A DNA stretch of 64,000 bases from Torymus aiolomorphi. Taxonomy: Eukaryota; Arthropoda; Insecta; Hymenoptera; Torymidae. How positions within the stretch are numbered: the first letter of the stretch is position 1; each line of letters starts with the position of its first letter. The notes beneath the pieces were generated by a model. That model searched no databases. It saw only the letters and a list, made by a program, of their open reading frames with translations, and had not been told where the DNA came from. A program made the position numbers and the translations under genes. Shown piece by piece: positions 11,401 through 26,400 of this stretch. The stretch lies in the NCBI GenBank assembly GCA_036365515.1, contig CM070874.1, positions 91,780,342 through 91,844,341 on the forward strand, read 5' to 3'.

Positions 11401-14400
11401 GGGCAAGTACACGCTGCACTCCTCGCACCTGCCGCTGCCGCAGTACGCCGTGCGCATGGCCGACAGCAGCTCCAAGATCGCCAAGACCGCCGTGAACCAG
11501 AGCCGCAAGGTCGGCCGCCCCGGCACCTGCAGCTCCAAGGAGGGCTCCGGCACCGAGGACTCCGGCCTCGGCAGCCAGCACGGCGGCTGCTCCGACGAGA
11601 ACGGCGCCGGGGGCCGCTCCAGGTTCGACTACTGCGAGCGGCAGCGGCCCAGGAAGCTGGGCGTGACGCTCAGCGGCAAGAGCTTCGACGTGCGTGACGT
11701 GGACGACGAGCACACGGTGACGGAGATCTCCGTGATCCCGCTGCCGAAGAACTTCACGGCGCAGGAGCAGCTGCACCGGGCGGCCGCCGTCAACACCGGG
11801 CTGGTGCGCGAGCGCGCGGCGCAGTACCAGCGCACGATCCTGAGCAAGGACAACCGCTACACCGACTCCACCACCTCCATGTCCACGACCTCCTCCGAGG
11901 GCTACGACGAGGGCCTCGGCGAGGAGAAGGCCTACAAGGACCGCGCGCGCTCGGAGAAGCTGCCCGCCTCCTCGAGCTCCTCCATGATGCGCTCCGCCGA
12001 CTTCAGCCCGCCCAGCTCGGACGAGCAGGAGTTCGGCCACGGCGGCGAGGCCATGGCCGACGAGTACTCCTTCAGCTCGAGCGAGGACTGCCACCAGCGG
12101 CTGGCCGGCCTGCCGCTCGCGCCCTGCAACACCATCACCCAGACGACGACGCAGCACTTCAAGGCCATCTCGAACGCGGCCAAGAGCGGCGCCCTGCCCA
12201 AGAGCACGCTGCGCTCGGTGCTGCTGACCATCGAGGACCCGGCGTTCGCGGCCGTGGCGGCGACCACGACGACCCTCATCGACGACGAGACGTCGCCGGT
12301 TGACAGTCTCTTCGACAGCCCAACGGCCAGCGTCTCGCAGTCGGACGTCAAGCCGAAGCTGGGCGCGCCGGCGAGCGCCATGGAGCGCTCCGGGAACACC
12401 ATCGACGACGACAGCCCCGGCACGCCGACCAACGCCTCCAACTCGCTAAGCCTCTCGGAGGGCCGGGAGTACTTCGACGACGAGATCGCCGACCAGCCGG
12501 GGCTGGTGTTTGACGAGACGCTGAGGGAGGTGTCGATCGCCAACACGGAGCACAGCCAGACGGTGCTGGAGACGCAGCCGAAAATCAGTGAGTACTTTGA
12601 TGAGAAGAAAGGCTGGAACGATATTAGTTTTGTGCGGTTGCGCAATTTTAATCTAAACTCGAAGTTTTAACTGCGTGACCAAAGTAACAAAAATTCATTT
12701 ATTCTTCAATTCTAAAATTACAATTTCTTTTGTAACCTTTCACTTTCTGCAATTGATTGGCTAAAGTTCTCTTTGAAGTTACGTTTTATTCGAGACATTT
12801 TTCAGAGTACCCGTCGCAACGTATACCGCAACTCCACACAATCGAGGACTCATACCTTTTTGTGTTATTTTTAGATGCACTGCAAGGCGGTAGAAGCGTG
12901 GAGAACAGCCCGATGCACGGGCGCAAGATGAATCGAGCCGGTAGTGTCAGCACATTGTCTTCCTGCGAGTCCCTCGCCTCGGACGACCTCATGATGGATT
13001 ACGAGCGCAGCGACGCCAGCTCCTTCGGAGACGTCAACAGCCGGTACGTGATGCGTCCTTGGAAAACCAATCGCAACTATTGAAAGGACAACAAAGTTTC
13101 GCGAGCGCATTGTACTTTTGCATTTATTTTTGCAGAAGTATAATGCGATGGGATTGCGAAACTTTGGTTGTGTTGTTTAAGTGATTGGAGAATTGTTATT
13201 GAAGGAATGTTTTCTTTTTGTCTTTTTAGGGGAAATTCAACGTTCGTCATGCAGGACTTAGATGACGCAACAAGCCTCTTAGAATTAGAAATACAAGGAC
13301 AAGAAGTGATGAAGGAATGGAATAACCTGCTGGGTCAAACCCAGCAGGCGCTCACAAACTCAGCTAATAACAATATTAAGGATGGCCTCAACAATAATCA
13401 AAATACGGATACTGGGTGTGTATATTTGCTTTTACCCAAAAATCAATTTTGTGAGAAACCTCCGGTCTATTTAATATAATCGATTTCTTACTTACTTTTA
13501 CATCAAAAAACTTGTACAATATAATTTTCTCACAAAATTGTTTACACTTTCATGTCAAAGTTTCAAAATATAATTAATGACACATAAACAAAGATATAAT
13601 ATTAATCATGTTTTGAATCTTCGACGACCGAAGCTTCATCCAGAAAGACCTCAGAAGTAGTGCCACTTATTCTGCAAACAAAAAATGCCTATCTTCGAGT
13701 TTTATTCCAGCTTTTTTATCACTTCTTTCACATTATATTTCGTTTACGCTGCATGCTTTTTCTGCGCGATTATCAAGTTACACCACAGTCGAGTTTTGCT
13801 GTTTTCATTTTACTAGAACTTTATATGTGCTTTACCAATAAATGTTTGTTTCTCAGTCTACTGCTATACTTTTGTATAACGTCGATACTACCTATTTTCG
13901 TTATCGGGCAGTTACCCCAGACCTTTCCGTTAATATTATATATCATTCGAATCGACACGACGGCATTCGATGTATATACTGCCCAAGGACTCGACTTTTT
14001 ATTGCCATCCCAAAGAAAGGCGAGTGCGAGCAAACATTCGTACTCTGCATAATATGTACGATTAAGATGATTCACGTAGCTACAGTACAATAAAGCGATC
14101 CAGGCTAACGCGTAGACAGGCAATTTTTCTCGTCTCTGTCGTTGTCTTCTCGCCACCTCTCTGGCGTGCAGACGGGAATCTCGTAGGACCACTCGTGATG
14201 AATGCGGGCTTATTTCGCGTGGGGCGCTATATACATGTGAGTCACTCGAGGCAAATCTCCAGGCACCGGATGATGTAAATTTTTCCCTTGCCGCGCCGCG
14301 AGCTTTCCAGTTTTACGACGCTGTCGTGGGCACTTATATATCACGGCTGCCGCGGCGACAATATTCGCGTATTATACACACAGCAGCAGCACGTTGCGCG

Positions 14401-17400
14401 AGCGAAAAACACTGCGAATATCTTTGCTGTCGCTGTTCCCTATGTTGCTCGGTTCTATCGAGTTTATTGTGTGTTGCAAAGTGGTACTTATATTCTAATT
14501 AGGTAGTAGCCGAATCATTTGTTGTCTTAATTGAGCGATAAATTTTTATGTTTCTGAAATTATTGAGTTATCAATTGTGACTCTTTCATATTTTGAACAT
14601 TATTAAGTATATATTTTAGATTAGAGAGTAGAGAGTTGTGGTATGTCGAATATGTTGATATTTATTTGTTTATATATATTCATGTAAGGACTGATACTAC
14701 TCAAATTTACATTAACAATAAGGTTTTATAAGAGATTATTAAGCTACTACCTAATTACATGCACTTACTAGCTTTCTTATTATATTTTTTTATATTTTTT
14801 AGTGTTTTTGAAGTAAATAAAAAGTATACAATAATTCATATACATTCAAAATTTTGACATATATTGATGTTTTTAAAATAAGTATTTTATAGTTGCGAGT
14901 GTATGCTTTTAAATTGCATATTTTTCATATAATCTATATTGTTATATAAATGAGAGTTTATATTTTGAACAACTAATACAGTTAAGCCGATAGTATATTT
15001 TTCTATTTCAAGTGCGATTGTTATTTTATTGATAAAAACGTATTATTGTTATATTTGTACGAAGAAAATTACTATGGGAAGTTAAACAGCCGTATTTAAT
15101 AAAACTTATTTCAAGTAACAATTGAGATTACGTTAAACGTAGATAATAGTAACTTTTTAAAATATATACAAATGTAATAAAAATAAAAACATTGTTACCG
15201 TATCATGAAACAAGTAGTCGGATTATCGACGCATGATATAATAGAAAGTGTAGAGTACAATGTAACGACTGCTGGTATCGTGAATGTTTCTTCCACCAGA
15301 TGGCAGCACAGCCTGCGCAAGGGAATGGTACTGTAGTATGACTCATTCAGCCGTCAAAACATTGGTACATACGTGCCGTGCGTTCGGATTTTTTCTTTTG
15401 TTATTATATTTTAAACATTAGTTTTTTCTCCATTTTTTTGTTAGCAAAAAATAGTTTTCTTCTTAAATCATAATAATTCACTCATTGTCATTAAATTTTA
15501 CGAAAATTTTGAAACCCAATTGTTTATATTATTTAATTAATAAGAATGTTGACGATAAAATTTATTGAAATAATAAAACATCAATATCCATGAACTAATT
15601 AATACAACGTTGAAATCAATAAAATTAGTCGAAGAAGCCACGAATCGGCACGCGTGTGCGACATCCTCGTGTCTCTCTTTCTCGAAATCGTTTCGCTTTC
15701 GTTAGCTCAGGGCCCTCGAAGGGCTTCTTCCTTTGGCTCATCTTGCAAGGTACATTATTTCGCAACGTTGGAGAAACTGGTCAAGTACGAGAGCACGTGC
15801 GTCGTAGAAGAGAGAACAGGAGTCTTCAAGTCTTCGCGTGACGACACGCTGCTCGACCTAATAGTTAACAGTAGGACCGCTCGATATATTGACTATTCTT
15901 GTCAGCGAATCACTTTTATAGCGTACTGTACATGTGAGCTGTACATATGCGCAGTTCGTTGTATTTTGGAGTCGGAGAGCTTTACACTCAAAGGAGTTTT
16001 TCATGTATGAGGTCTGCGGTATCGATTGTTTCCGAGTATCGTTACTATAAGGTTTTATGTAGTATTTATATGTTTCAACTGTTTTTCTATTTTTGTGCGT
16101 GATTAGTACGTAGTAAATGTCTCAGATAAATATATCAATCTTTATTTTATTCTAAATATACTTGCTATTTTTATTGAATTAGTTTCATATTGTAAACTCT
16201 ACTGAAACTTTGAATTAACACTCAAATCATACATTATTTAAAATTAAAAACACCGAGTCAACTATCGCTTTGTCGAAAAATTACATCATAATCGGCGACC
16301 ATAGTTATCAATTCACGCGCAAAGTTAAGTATATACACGTTATCTCGGCTCGACTACAAAACCTCCGTACAAAAGCGCGGCATAACAGCCCCATTGAAAC
16401 TCGAAAAAGCAAACTCTCAGCTCGAGCAAACTACTACAACACTCCTATACCCGCTCTCCTCCTTAAAAAGTCAACACCGCCTCCTCCCTCTAAAAACTAG
16501 GCCGTAAAGTCGTCGGCACGCGCGAGACGACTGAACAATACGTTATCCCGGAGGCTCTCGCTATCGACTCCAGAGCGCTTTCGTATTCCGCCTACCTAGT
16601 CGCGCCCGCCTCCCCCATCAGACGCTCCCCCGAGAGCTTTGTCAGCTTGGCAACGGAATATACCTCCGTCTGCAGTGCCAATTTCCACCGGAGAGTCCGG
16701 GGGACGAATTAGCGCTCGTCAAGAGTGTCTTATTTCGCGCGATTCTTGCGCGCATTTGTTTACAAAAGGTTGTTCGAGCTAACGAGGTTGTTCGAGCTAA
16801 TAAGTTCCGGTGGTGTGAGGTAGAAAGGGATAGGAAGGATAATATAAAAGCGGCGACCAACTTTGACATTTGAGAGGAATGTAAAGTAGTCATTTTTATT
16901 GTGTTTTTGGGAAAAGATAATGATAAAGTCCAATAAGTTTTTTTTAAAATAGAACCTATATGGTAAATTGGTAACTGCTAATTTAAATTTCAGTAACGTT
17001 TTATTTTATCAAAAGAATATTTGACAAGTTACAAAACTTGAAGTAAAACAATCGGTTTTATTTGAAACTAAATTATTGAAAATATGTTTTATCAGTTTCT
17101 GAACAAAAGCGAAACTTTTTAAGGCTCTTTTTTCGTTACATAGTTATATACGCTTCGTTAGACGTCATCCAAATTTTAGCCGAGCATATCGAATTAGGGT
17201 CAAAAGCGTATACTTATCTAGGGCGACGTAAAATTTCAAAACTGCTGACTAATTTCAGTACCTCGGTAAATCTACTTTCAAGGTATCGGTATACGTATAA
17301 CCAATAATGATAAGTTTTATGGAACTATAAAAATTATTTCATTTGTTATCTTAGTGTCCCGTCATCTAGTTCACGTGAGAAGTAATAAACGTACAATCTG

Positions 17401-20400
17401 TTCCAGAGAAAAAAAAAAATAAGAAAATGAAAAACAATATTTTTTTATTAGCACGAACATTCTTTTAGGCAGCTGTTCATCTCTGGCGAAATTTCGCCGG
17501 TAAGATAAATCAATCCGCGGCCGCTTACCCTCGCCCTCGCCATCCCTTCCACCACCTTCATCCCCTTACACATCCCCAAGCGCACCCGAGCGCATAGAAC
17601 CCCCATAGCTCTATACACTCTTACACATACACATAAGTACGCACACACACATGGATAAAACGAAATCGGCGAAGCGCGACAGGCCGCGCGTCGCTTCGGT
17701 GTGCAGCAGCGGCAGCATGGCATGTAGGCAGCGAATAACGCGGCAGTAGCCGGTGGTCCCGCCGCCGTCGACTCTCGCTCGCGCCATCACGACTCGCGCG
17801 CACGCTGCAGCAGCACTCAGCAGTCGGCATCGCACCGCCGCGTCGCGCGGATATCCCAGCCTTTCGTGTGCGCGTCTATCCCTTTTTACACGCGCGACTC
17901 TTGTATATATACCTACCTGCGCGTACCCGCCGTCCTTGCGATTTTTCCTGGCCAAGTGTCGTCTCCGTAATGGCGTATCTCGGATACTGAACAGACGCGC
18001 AACAGTGTGAATAAGTACAGTGTTGTTGCTTCATGTGGGGACTCTGGTGATTTTGTGCGGCGGTTGTTGGAGAAAGGTTGGATCATGGGGTTCGCAGGGC
18101 CGAATCGACAAAGGCCAATGTGCTAGAGGAAGATCAGCTGACTTTTTTTTTTTTAAATAATCGTACGTTGCCTGGAAGGTCTCTAGCCGCGAGCGTTGTT
18201 GTCATGGATATCATAACAAAGTGTTCGCGGAGTTGGTTCTTGTTCGTTGCGAAAGTGTGTTACTTATTTCGAAAGATGGTCTACCGTAAAACGAGAAACA
18301 TAACCTTAAAAGTAACAGATTTCGAGAAATAATGTTCACAGGCATTGTTTAGTTATTTAGCAGACGAAAAGTAAAAGTAATCTTTGCAATAAATGTCATT
18401 TTGTTTCGTAGAAAATAGATTTTTAATTGTAGTATTGCAAGAATTCGTACAATATTTTTTTTTATTTTCAATTGTTTGAAAAAGTTGTTATGACAACATC
18501 AGTAATTAATTTTAAAATGCAAACATGCATATAAAATTGTAACATATTTTATTTTTAAATATAAATTATTAACATTATTTAAACAAGAATTTGAAATATA
18601 AAGTAAATTGTTGCTTCATTTTTCATTTTGAAGCAAAGTAAATTTTTCCATCTACTTTTTCCTATTTTCACGTCATTATTGAATAAGAAAATATACAGTT
18701 TTCTATGAGCCTTTTGATATTCTTGACGTTCAATTGACTCGCAGAGCTCGATACACTTTCAAATGCGAAAAGGAAAATTTGCCATTTGTTTATAAGGCCA
18801 GAGAGTCGTATATAGATCTGCGTGCATAAATTATCAAGATGTCTGCGTGTAACCTCTGCTAACCGTTGCAAAATCCATATACGAGTACAAATTTACCTTC
18901 GTCTGTTGCGTCTTTATTATCAGCGTCCCACTATCAGAAATATGATCGTTAAAAATTATCGCTTGGACCGTACACATATACATAATACATCCATTCTCAT
19001 TGTTTTTCCGCAGTCATGCTTGCTCTTTCTTTTGTCTACCTGTTTCAGTTTAGACCGCATGATAGTTTTATTTACTCTTTTGGTTTGCGAAAGACGTGTA
19101 CCGGAATACATTTATACTTTAGTAGGTAATTGTAATTGAAGTCCCCTTCTCCTATCGTCTCCCAACGCAAGAAGTTCCAGCATTTTTTTTTTGTTCTTGT
19201 ACTTTTCGTTTAGTTTGTATCCGACATTCACCAATCCGTGACTGATGCGGTTAGATAATTATGTAAATAAAGTTTGAGCGTATGTAAATCACGCATCTAA
19301 TTAAAAATTACGATTTTTCGTAAGAATTTGCGTAATTGCGCGATTATTTGTAATTATTTACTTATGCGCGTTTATTAATTAATTGGAAAATGAAATTTAG
19401 CTATTTATTCAAGATTTTTATTTTCAAGCATTAAAAACTCTAAAATTTTACTTATCTGAGAATGAAGCACATATACTTTTAATACTTCTTGACGTAGCTA
19501 ATTTTTCCTTTCCAATTATACATTGCCGTGTTGTACATTATAAAGTTGTTATTATTTTAAAGAATACTGCAACGAAAGCATCGTTTTAGCATATTTTGAC
19601 TAACTGCGCAGTTTCAATACTCATAAATGTTTTATGATGTAGATAAAAATTTCTATTATCGACACTTTCTAGGCGTTTCTGCGTAAAATACGGCGGAAAA
19701 TGTTTCAGTAAGCTAGAGCATAAAATGATTCATAAGCCTGTATCATTCATATTGTTGCGATAATCTTATAAATAATTTGTAATTTAATTGTCTACCAAGC
19801 TTATCAGAATTTCAAGTTTTGGTGTTATGAGTTAGAGTCGTGATTTACATTCCTTACATTTTATTTAAATTAGAACAAACCGAGTTGAAAGCGAGCCTAT
19901 ATTCGAGTTTTTTTGAGAGTTGTTATTCCATTATACATAGTCTTTTATATATTAAATATTTTATAAATCTTAGCTTTGTTTAATCATCTGCAATTTTGAT
20001 AAAATTAAAAAAAAAATGATTTTACTATATATTCCTGCTGTATGATAATTTCATTAAGCTACTTTCTTCCAATTTTCTTCCCTCGCTTTTGATTAAGAAA
20101 AATTTAGTTTGAAATTATCCAAGCTTATTATTTTGAAAGACAGTGTCAAACTTACAAATACGTCTTTATATCTATCATACAAAAACAACCAAATTGTTGA
20201 ACAACAGTACACTGCCTATTAAATCAAACTTTTTTTTTCATTCTAGGCGCTACAAAAAGAGCACTTAAATGCGACGGTCACTCGAAATTCTCTCGTAGGC
20301 TAATCGACACTGCGCAGTGCGACAACACTACCGTGTGATCGACTATAGGCTCCCTTTTTTAACGTGTCCAACGAGGCTTTCACATATGTCTCTGTATGTG

Positions 20401-23400
20401 TGCGTGTGTGTGTGTATGTCCAACCATTGTGTTGTAATATTGCGTTTGCAGAAAAAATCTCAGAAAAGCGTGTAATGTCTTGCCAAAGAGTTCGTCCAGA
20501 GAGATTAGAATGAAAATTGAAGGATTGATGTGAGTGCAGGAGAAAATTGACGGTCTCGGTGTTTCTCTGTTTTTCTAGCGCGCTAGACGCAAGGCAGGAC
20601 GAACAGGGTGGGGACTACTACCAGCTGACGTTCCCCAACTAGGCGCACGCACGTCTAGTGCCTCCTTACACTCTCTCACATACACATACGTACAGCGTGC
20701 GCACTGAGAGAGAGGGAGAGAGGCAGCGAAAAATCCGAAAAGAGAAATATTCCGGGAGTGCGATGCTCCCTCTAAAATTACGCCGGTCCTATTTCGGATC
20801 ACTTACCGAAAATAGGATTTGGAGGGCTAAAGAGACTTTTCTGCTGCGTGCACTTAAACATTTTTTTCTCTTTCGTTTGTTCGTGTTTCCGGAGGCTTCT
20901 TCACTGGAAGGCCGTCTTGGAATTCACTTTTACAGCGAAAGGTGGAGAGAGGAGCAAGCGCGCGAGAGAGTCGAGGCATTGACGATCGAGTTTTGCAAAT
21001 TTTGTTTTGCGTTTTAAGCGTAGTAAGATCCGGTCTTAATAAAGAATTTTCCATTTTTCAGCTAGGTCGTATCTGTTTGGGTGTAGCTGATGGGATTATC
21101 GAATTTATTAGTATTACATTTTGTTATCTCTGTATAGATAAAGTTGAGATTATCGCGAATGACTACCTTGACAATCTACTGTATACGTAGATAATTGCGA
21201 TATACTTTCTAAATAAGCTGGTTGACTTGTGTATCTTTATTTTATTCTAAATAGTATAGTTCAGTTATCACTTATAATTATAAAAAATAAAAAAAAAAAA
21301 TAAAAAAAATCTATAAGATAATGGGTGTGATCTTATAAGATATTGATAATTGTTATTAATGTTGCAGAAAAGAATTTGTATTGTGACAGTATACTGTAGC
21401 AATTTTCGAAATATAATGTTTTTAATTAAGAAAACGTTTTAAAACTCAATATACTGTAATTTAAGAGCAATTACAAAGTTTAAAAATATAAAAGTTAAGA
21501 CCGGATAAGCTGCTTGAATTTTTATCGGATTAATAATTGGAATGATACAGACGATGAAATTCAATGTAACGGATAAAAATAATCATTATACTTGTGATCT
21601 AATTATTACATTTACGTGCGATTCAAAAACAAAAGCAAAAAAAAAATTATAAAAAAGAAAAAACCTTTTTATCTGATACGTGTTCGTCCAAATGTCAATG
21701 TAAGCCAAAATTAAACGTCTTCTAGTACGTATAAACGGAGTCGATCATTCCCGCCCATTTACACTTGCAACTTATAATGATACATGCAATACTACTATAT
21801 TTAGTCTTTGAGAAAGAAAAAAAATCGAGAAACCTAGTTCTTCCCATTCTTTTTTACGAAAAAGTCGCCAATTATCATACGTCCTGTACGAATTTTTAGA
21901 CTAAACACTTTTGCGACACTATACGTTCCTCGACGAGATTATTATATACATTCACGAGAGTCGTAACAAAGTGACTTCCATGCACCGATTTTACACGTAG
22001 AGTCCGAGCGATTATTTATATAGAAAGAGTCAAGCGAAAAATTTGTACTTGTAATATCGTATACGTAAACCGACCGACAAAAAGAAACATCCGAACTTAT
22101 ATATGTACTCTCTTGCATTATAAACAAGGCAAAAACCACAAAAATACTAAAAAAAGTAAGAATAATCATTATAAAAAAGCGTAATTTTACTACCCTATGC
22201 ATAGAAAAAGAGGAAAGAAACGGACCTAAAGCGTGCGCGCGAGCGCGAGACAATAGCTATAATCGCGGGAGCGCGTTGCTGTTTTCTTCCATTGAAGGCT
22301 TGCGCGAAGTGTGACGGGGCCGCAAAAAAGAAGCGCAACAACAGCAATAGCAACAGCAGCAGCAAAAAACGAATCAGAAGAGGAAGAGGCGAGAGAAGAG
22401 AGAAAGACGTCGGGACGGATGGTGAGACCGATGAGGAAGGGCACGGAGGAGCTCGCGGAGGCGAGGAAGTCGTCGTCCGGGAAGCTGCCGAGTCCCGGTG
22501 GCGGAGTCACCTCGCCCAGCACACCGACGCCGCCTTCTGCCAACGGGTAAATAAGTAACGAGCACTACATTCCAAGCCCTGCCCCGTGTACACGCGCGCG
22601 AGCTCGATTATATATTATAGCATTCTTTGCGTTGTAAGTTTTGTGTAAAAATTTAAAGGAGCAGCGTGTACGGAAAAAATTGGCAGCCTCGAGTGTATAG
22701 GATGTCGTATATAGAAGCGATAGTTCCTAGAGGAGTAGAGGATATTTACGAGAGCATTTTTTATAGGAAAATATTCTTGGAAGATTGATCGTCGTGGGTT
22801 TTGTATCGAAATTTTGTATTGCAATGGTAGTCAAAACTGTGTAGATTATTCGTGGTAACGGGCAAGAAAGTCTAGTCGTATTCTTGCTGTAGTGACTAAC
22901 TAATAATTTCTGAACCAAAGTTGCGATATTCAATCAATTTTTTCCGTACACGGTATGATGATCTTCAAGTAATTTATTCAATATCCAGGTACTTCCAAGG
23001 AGTTATGACATTCCATATTTAATGAATTTTTACACAAAATTCTTGTTAAATGTATTTGTTAAAACATAACACTTATGTTAGACCTCCATATCAATTTCCA
23101 ACTGTCTTACATTGTATTTAGTGCATATATTGACGCGTATAATGGTACCGAAATGCGTACGTACTGTGTATGCCAGGAAACAATAGTATGTCCGTTTGCC
23201 GGTTACAAAATGAAATTACATTGCTCAAATATTTATAATAGTATAATTTATTTATTTTATCAAATTACTGTATTTTAAGGATATTAATAAATCTTTAAAA
23301 GTTTAGCGTAATCTCGACTGCCATTCATTTACTACAATTTTATTTGGTATATAACTGCTCTCAGTAAAATTAATTTCAGTATTATTTATCTTTATTTGTT

Positions 23401-26400
23401 TCACAATTACTTATCTTTACTTTTTTATCGTAGTCATTTATTGCACTTTCGATTTTACGTCATCTACGTTTTGAAAGCATTGTTCCAATTTACATTTATC
23501 AAAAATTTAATTTCTCGCTCCAACACGTCACCGGGCATTCAAGAAAACTGTAAAGCAATTTTTCTATACCTTAGTCATTAGACAACTTGTCAAACGTTAC
23601 AAAACAATCTAACACAGCCGCAACCGAATCGCCTTATGTACGAAACCTTATAACTTTACTTTCAAGAGCGCGCAAAACAACCTCAAAGGTTCACGTCACA
23701 CGCGCGAGGTTCGCGGACTCGTTCCGAAACACGAAGCGAGTCTGTAGCAGCTTTTTCGCGCATTCGCCACACGGTTTTTAAATCGCGGCGAATTTTCGTT
23801 GCACACGCACCAGGCTGCTTTTTGTTGCATCGAGCGCGGCATTGTCGCCGCGGCCGATTTCCGTTGCGCGGCACGTATAGAGTGTGGTTCGCTCGCGGCG
23901 GCGTGACACGCCATTGTTGTCACTCGGGCTTTTGACAGTCGCACGTGACGCGCATGCAGGCTACTGTGAAAACGGTTGTGTTATCGGTATAATAGATTGC
24001 CCGTTAAATTGATCGGGACTCGAACTTTTAGTTTTTATCAATGGTAATTGATTTACAGGCTTTTCTTATTCTTATCACACGCAATCTTGTTGTTCTAAAA
24101 AAAATAACGAATGCTGTAATTGAGCGGCGGCTGTATAAGAAAGGTGATCTAAATTTTATAATAACAGCATATCTGCAAAGTTTTACTATACCATAAACTT
24201 ACTCCTACTTTCATTTCTGATTTACGCCGATCATAAAATTATTATATCTATATGCGTCAAGCAGCTTATCAAACGTGTCGGTGCAAAACTGGCCGACTTA
24301 TGCAACTCTCGCGCAATGACTCACCGATAACGAAAGCAACTTGCGCGCGAACCCGCAAAAGTCCTCCCACAAGACATCACCCGCACGAGGATCGATGACG
24401 CGCCGCACAATTAGCCGTCATCTCCGCTCACACAACGCGCAGTGTAATATATATGCATACGCGCGAGAGTACCTGCGCGCGGATACAGGCCGCGCAACCG
24501 GTTTAGTATCTCAACCTTGAGTCGTTAGCCGATTACGCGCGGGCTGCATAATTCCCAGATGTAGTGCGCTCGCGCGCAAGATTACACGCTTTATTCAGGA
24601 GACCTTCGTGCGCGCGCGCCTTTGGCTTACTTGAAGGTTTTGAATACGGTTTTTCGGGTGAGTAATACAGAGAGAGAGAGAGAGGGACAGATTGGAATCG
24701 ATATTTTTTGCGGTTTCGAGCGAGAGAAAGTCCCTCGTGTGTATAGAGCGAGGTTTAGATTTTGATATGTTTTTGTGGGCAGTTTTTAGTTCGAGGATAT
24801 TTATGAGAAGAAATCGGGGAATTAGATTTTTGGATCGTGATAAGGGATTTTTAATTTCTTGTCGCGGGTAACTGTAGAATTACATATTATTATCAAGATT
24901 CTAACTGAAATATAATTTAACAGAAATTTTTTTTATATTAGCGGTTTGAACTTATCATGGTATTTTATTAACGTGGTCTTATATCTTTTTACTTTCTAAA
25001 TATTTTTTTGTTAATTATCTATTCTTTTTACAAATGAAAATGCAGTAGAAATAAATTTGACAAACGAAAAATCCATTCGTTTTGTTGTACTTTTTCAAAC
25101 CGTTTGTTCAAGTTGTTGTGGTACAGGCTATTTTTTGTGGTACTTTACTAACATATAGCGTGGAGAAAACAATGAATTTCTTGCTATTCAGCGTAAAGTA
25201 GGGAAATTCTTAAACACCACCGTGGAGCATTTTTCCTCGTGCGCATTATTGCTAACAAGTAACGCTCTGATTATGCTCGGCTACAGGCCTCGAGGATTCA
25301 ATCACTTTCGAGTCGAGCTCAATTTTAATTTGCGATTTTCATAATATTTTTCTTCTAACGGTTTCGTTATGAAAACAACTTTTTCTCATTAATAATTCTC
25401 AAGATAGAGAATCTTCAGCTGTGAATATACTCGTTATACAACGCGAAAACATTGTTGTATAGGTGTACTTCACCGGCCATTTTCGAAAAACTTTCTAACT
25501 AGTAAACCGCGAATGCAGCAATTTTTCACATAACACCTATAAGCCCCCTATTTTTTCATTGTGTACTACTGGTCATAAACCGGTATCGGAACTATCCTCT
25601 CTTCAAACACACACACGCACACACACGCATACAACAAACCAGCTTTTCCATCTCTGACTAGCGAATACTTTCACGCATTTTCTCCAACACAGATACACAC
25701 ATATACACACACGTTCCGTCAAAATTACCCAAACAACCTCGTCTACACCTAACGTGCAAGAAAGCACATGGGTGCGACAAAAGAACATCCGCTGAGAGCG
25801 GGCGAGAGAGACAGCACAAAACTTAATTGGTGGCGATTTTCACTCGGAGATATTTCGACACGCGTTCACGCTCGCCGACCTCCGCTCGCAGGCAGCGGTA
25901 TAGGTATTATAAGTACACAGATATACATATACACCGGATGCGCGCGCCGCTGTCTTTGTTGGATTTTTGCGCGACGCGGGAGATGAGAGAGGCTGGTTGG
26001 GGACTACTCAAGGATGCGCGTCGATCGGTGCTATGGGATTGAGATTGAGAGACCGATCAAGAGAACAGCGTGTGTGTATGGGTCTGAATGTGTGTGTGAA
26101 TGTGTGTGAATGTAATGGGATCGATGGGAGGATGTTGTATGGGTGAAGGCATGTGTTGTGAAGGCTAACGAGGTTTCGAGGTGCGAGTCTACGCTCAAAG
26201 ATTTGCTTTTTTTGTAAGAATATAAATTGAAATACTTTTAGGCAATGATTCATCAATATGAAAATTTTCTTTTATGAATAATTCACATTCCGTCTAAAAG
26301 ATTTTTCCTATGTTTTGATAGCACTATTTTGAAAATAGAAAATAATAATGTCACAATAAGAGCTATTCTATTAAAAATACACGTTAAAAGTATGCTAGAT

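Noticed and set aside
10823..12157. 444-codon open frame on the minus strand opposite CCSER exon 2
   Set aside because: It is Ala/Gly/Arg/Val-rich with no domain, and results from the extreme G/C third-position bias of the real exon on the plus strand.
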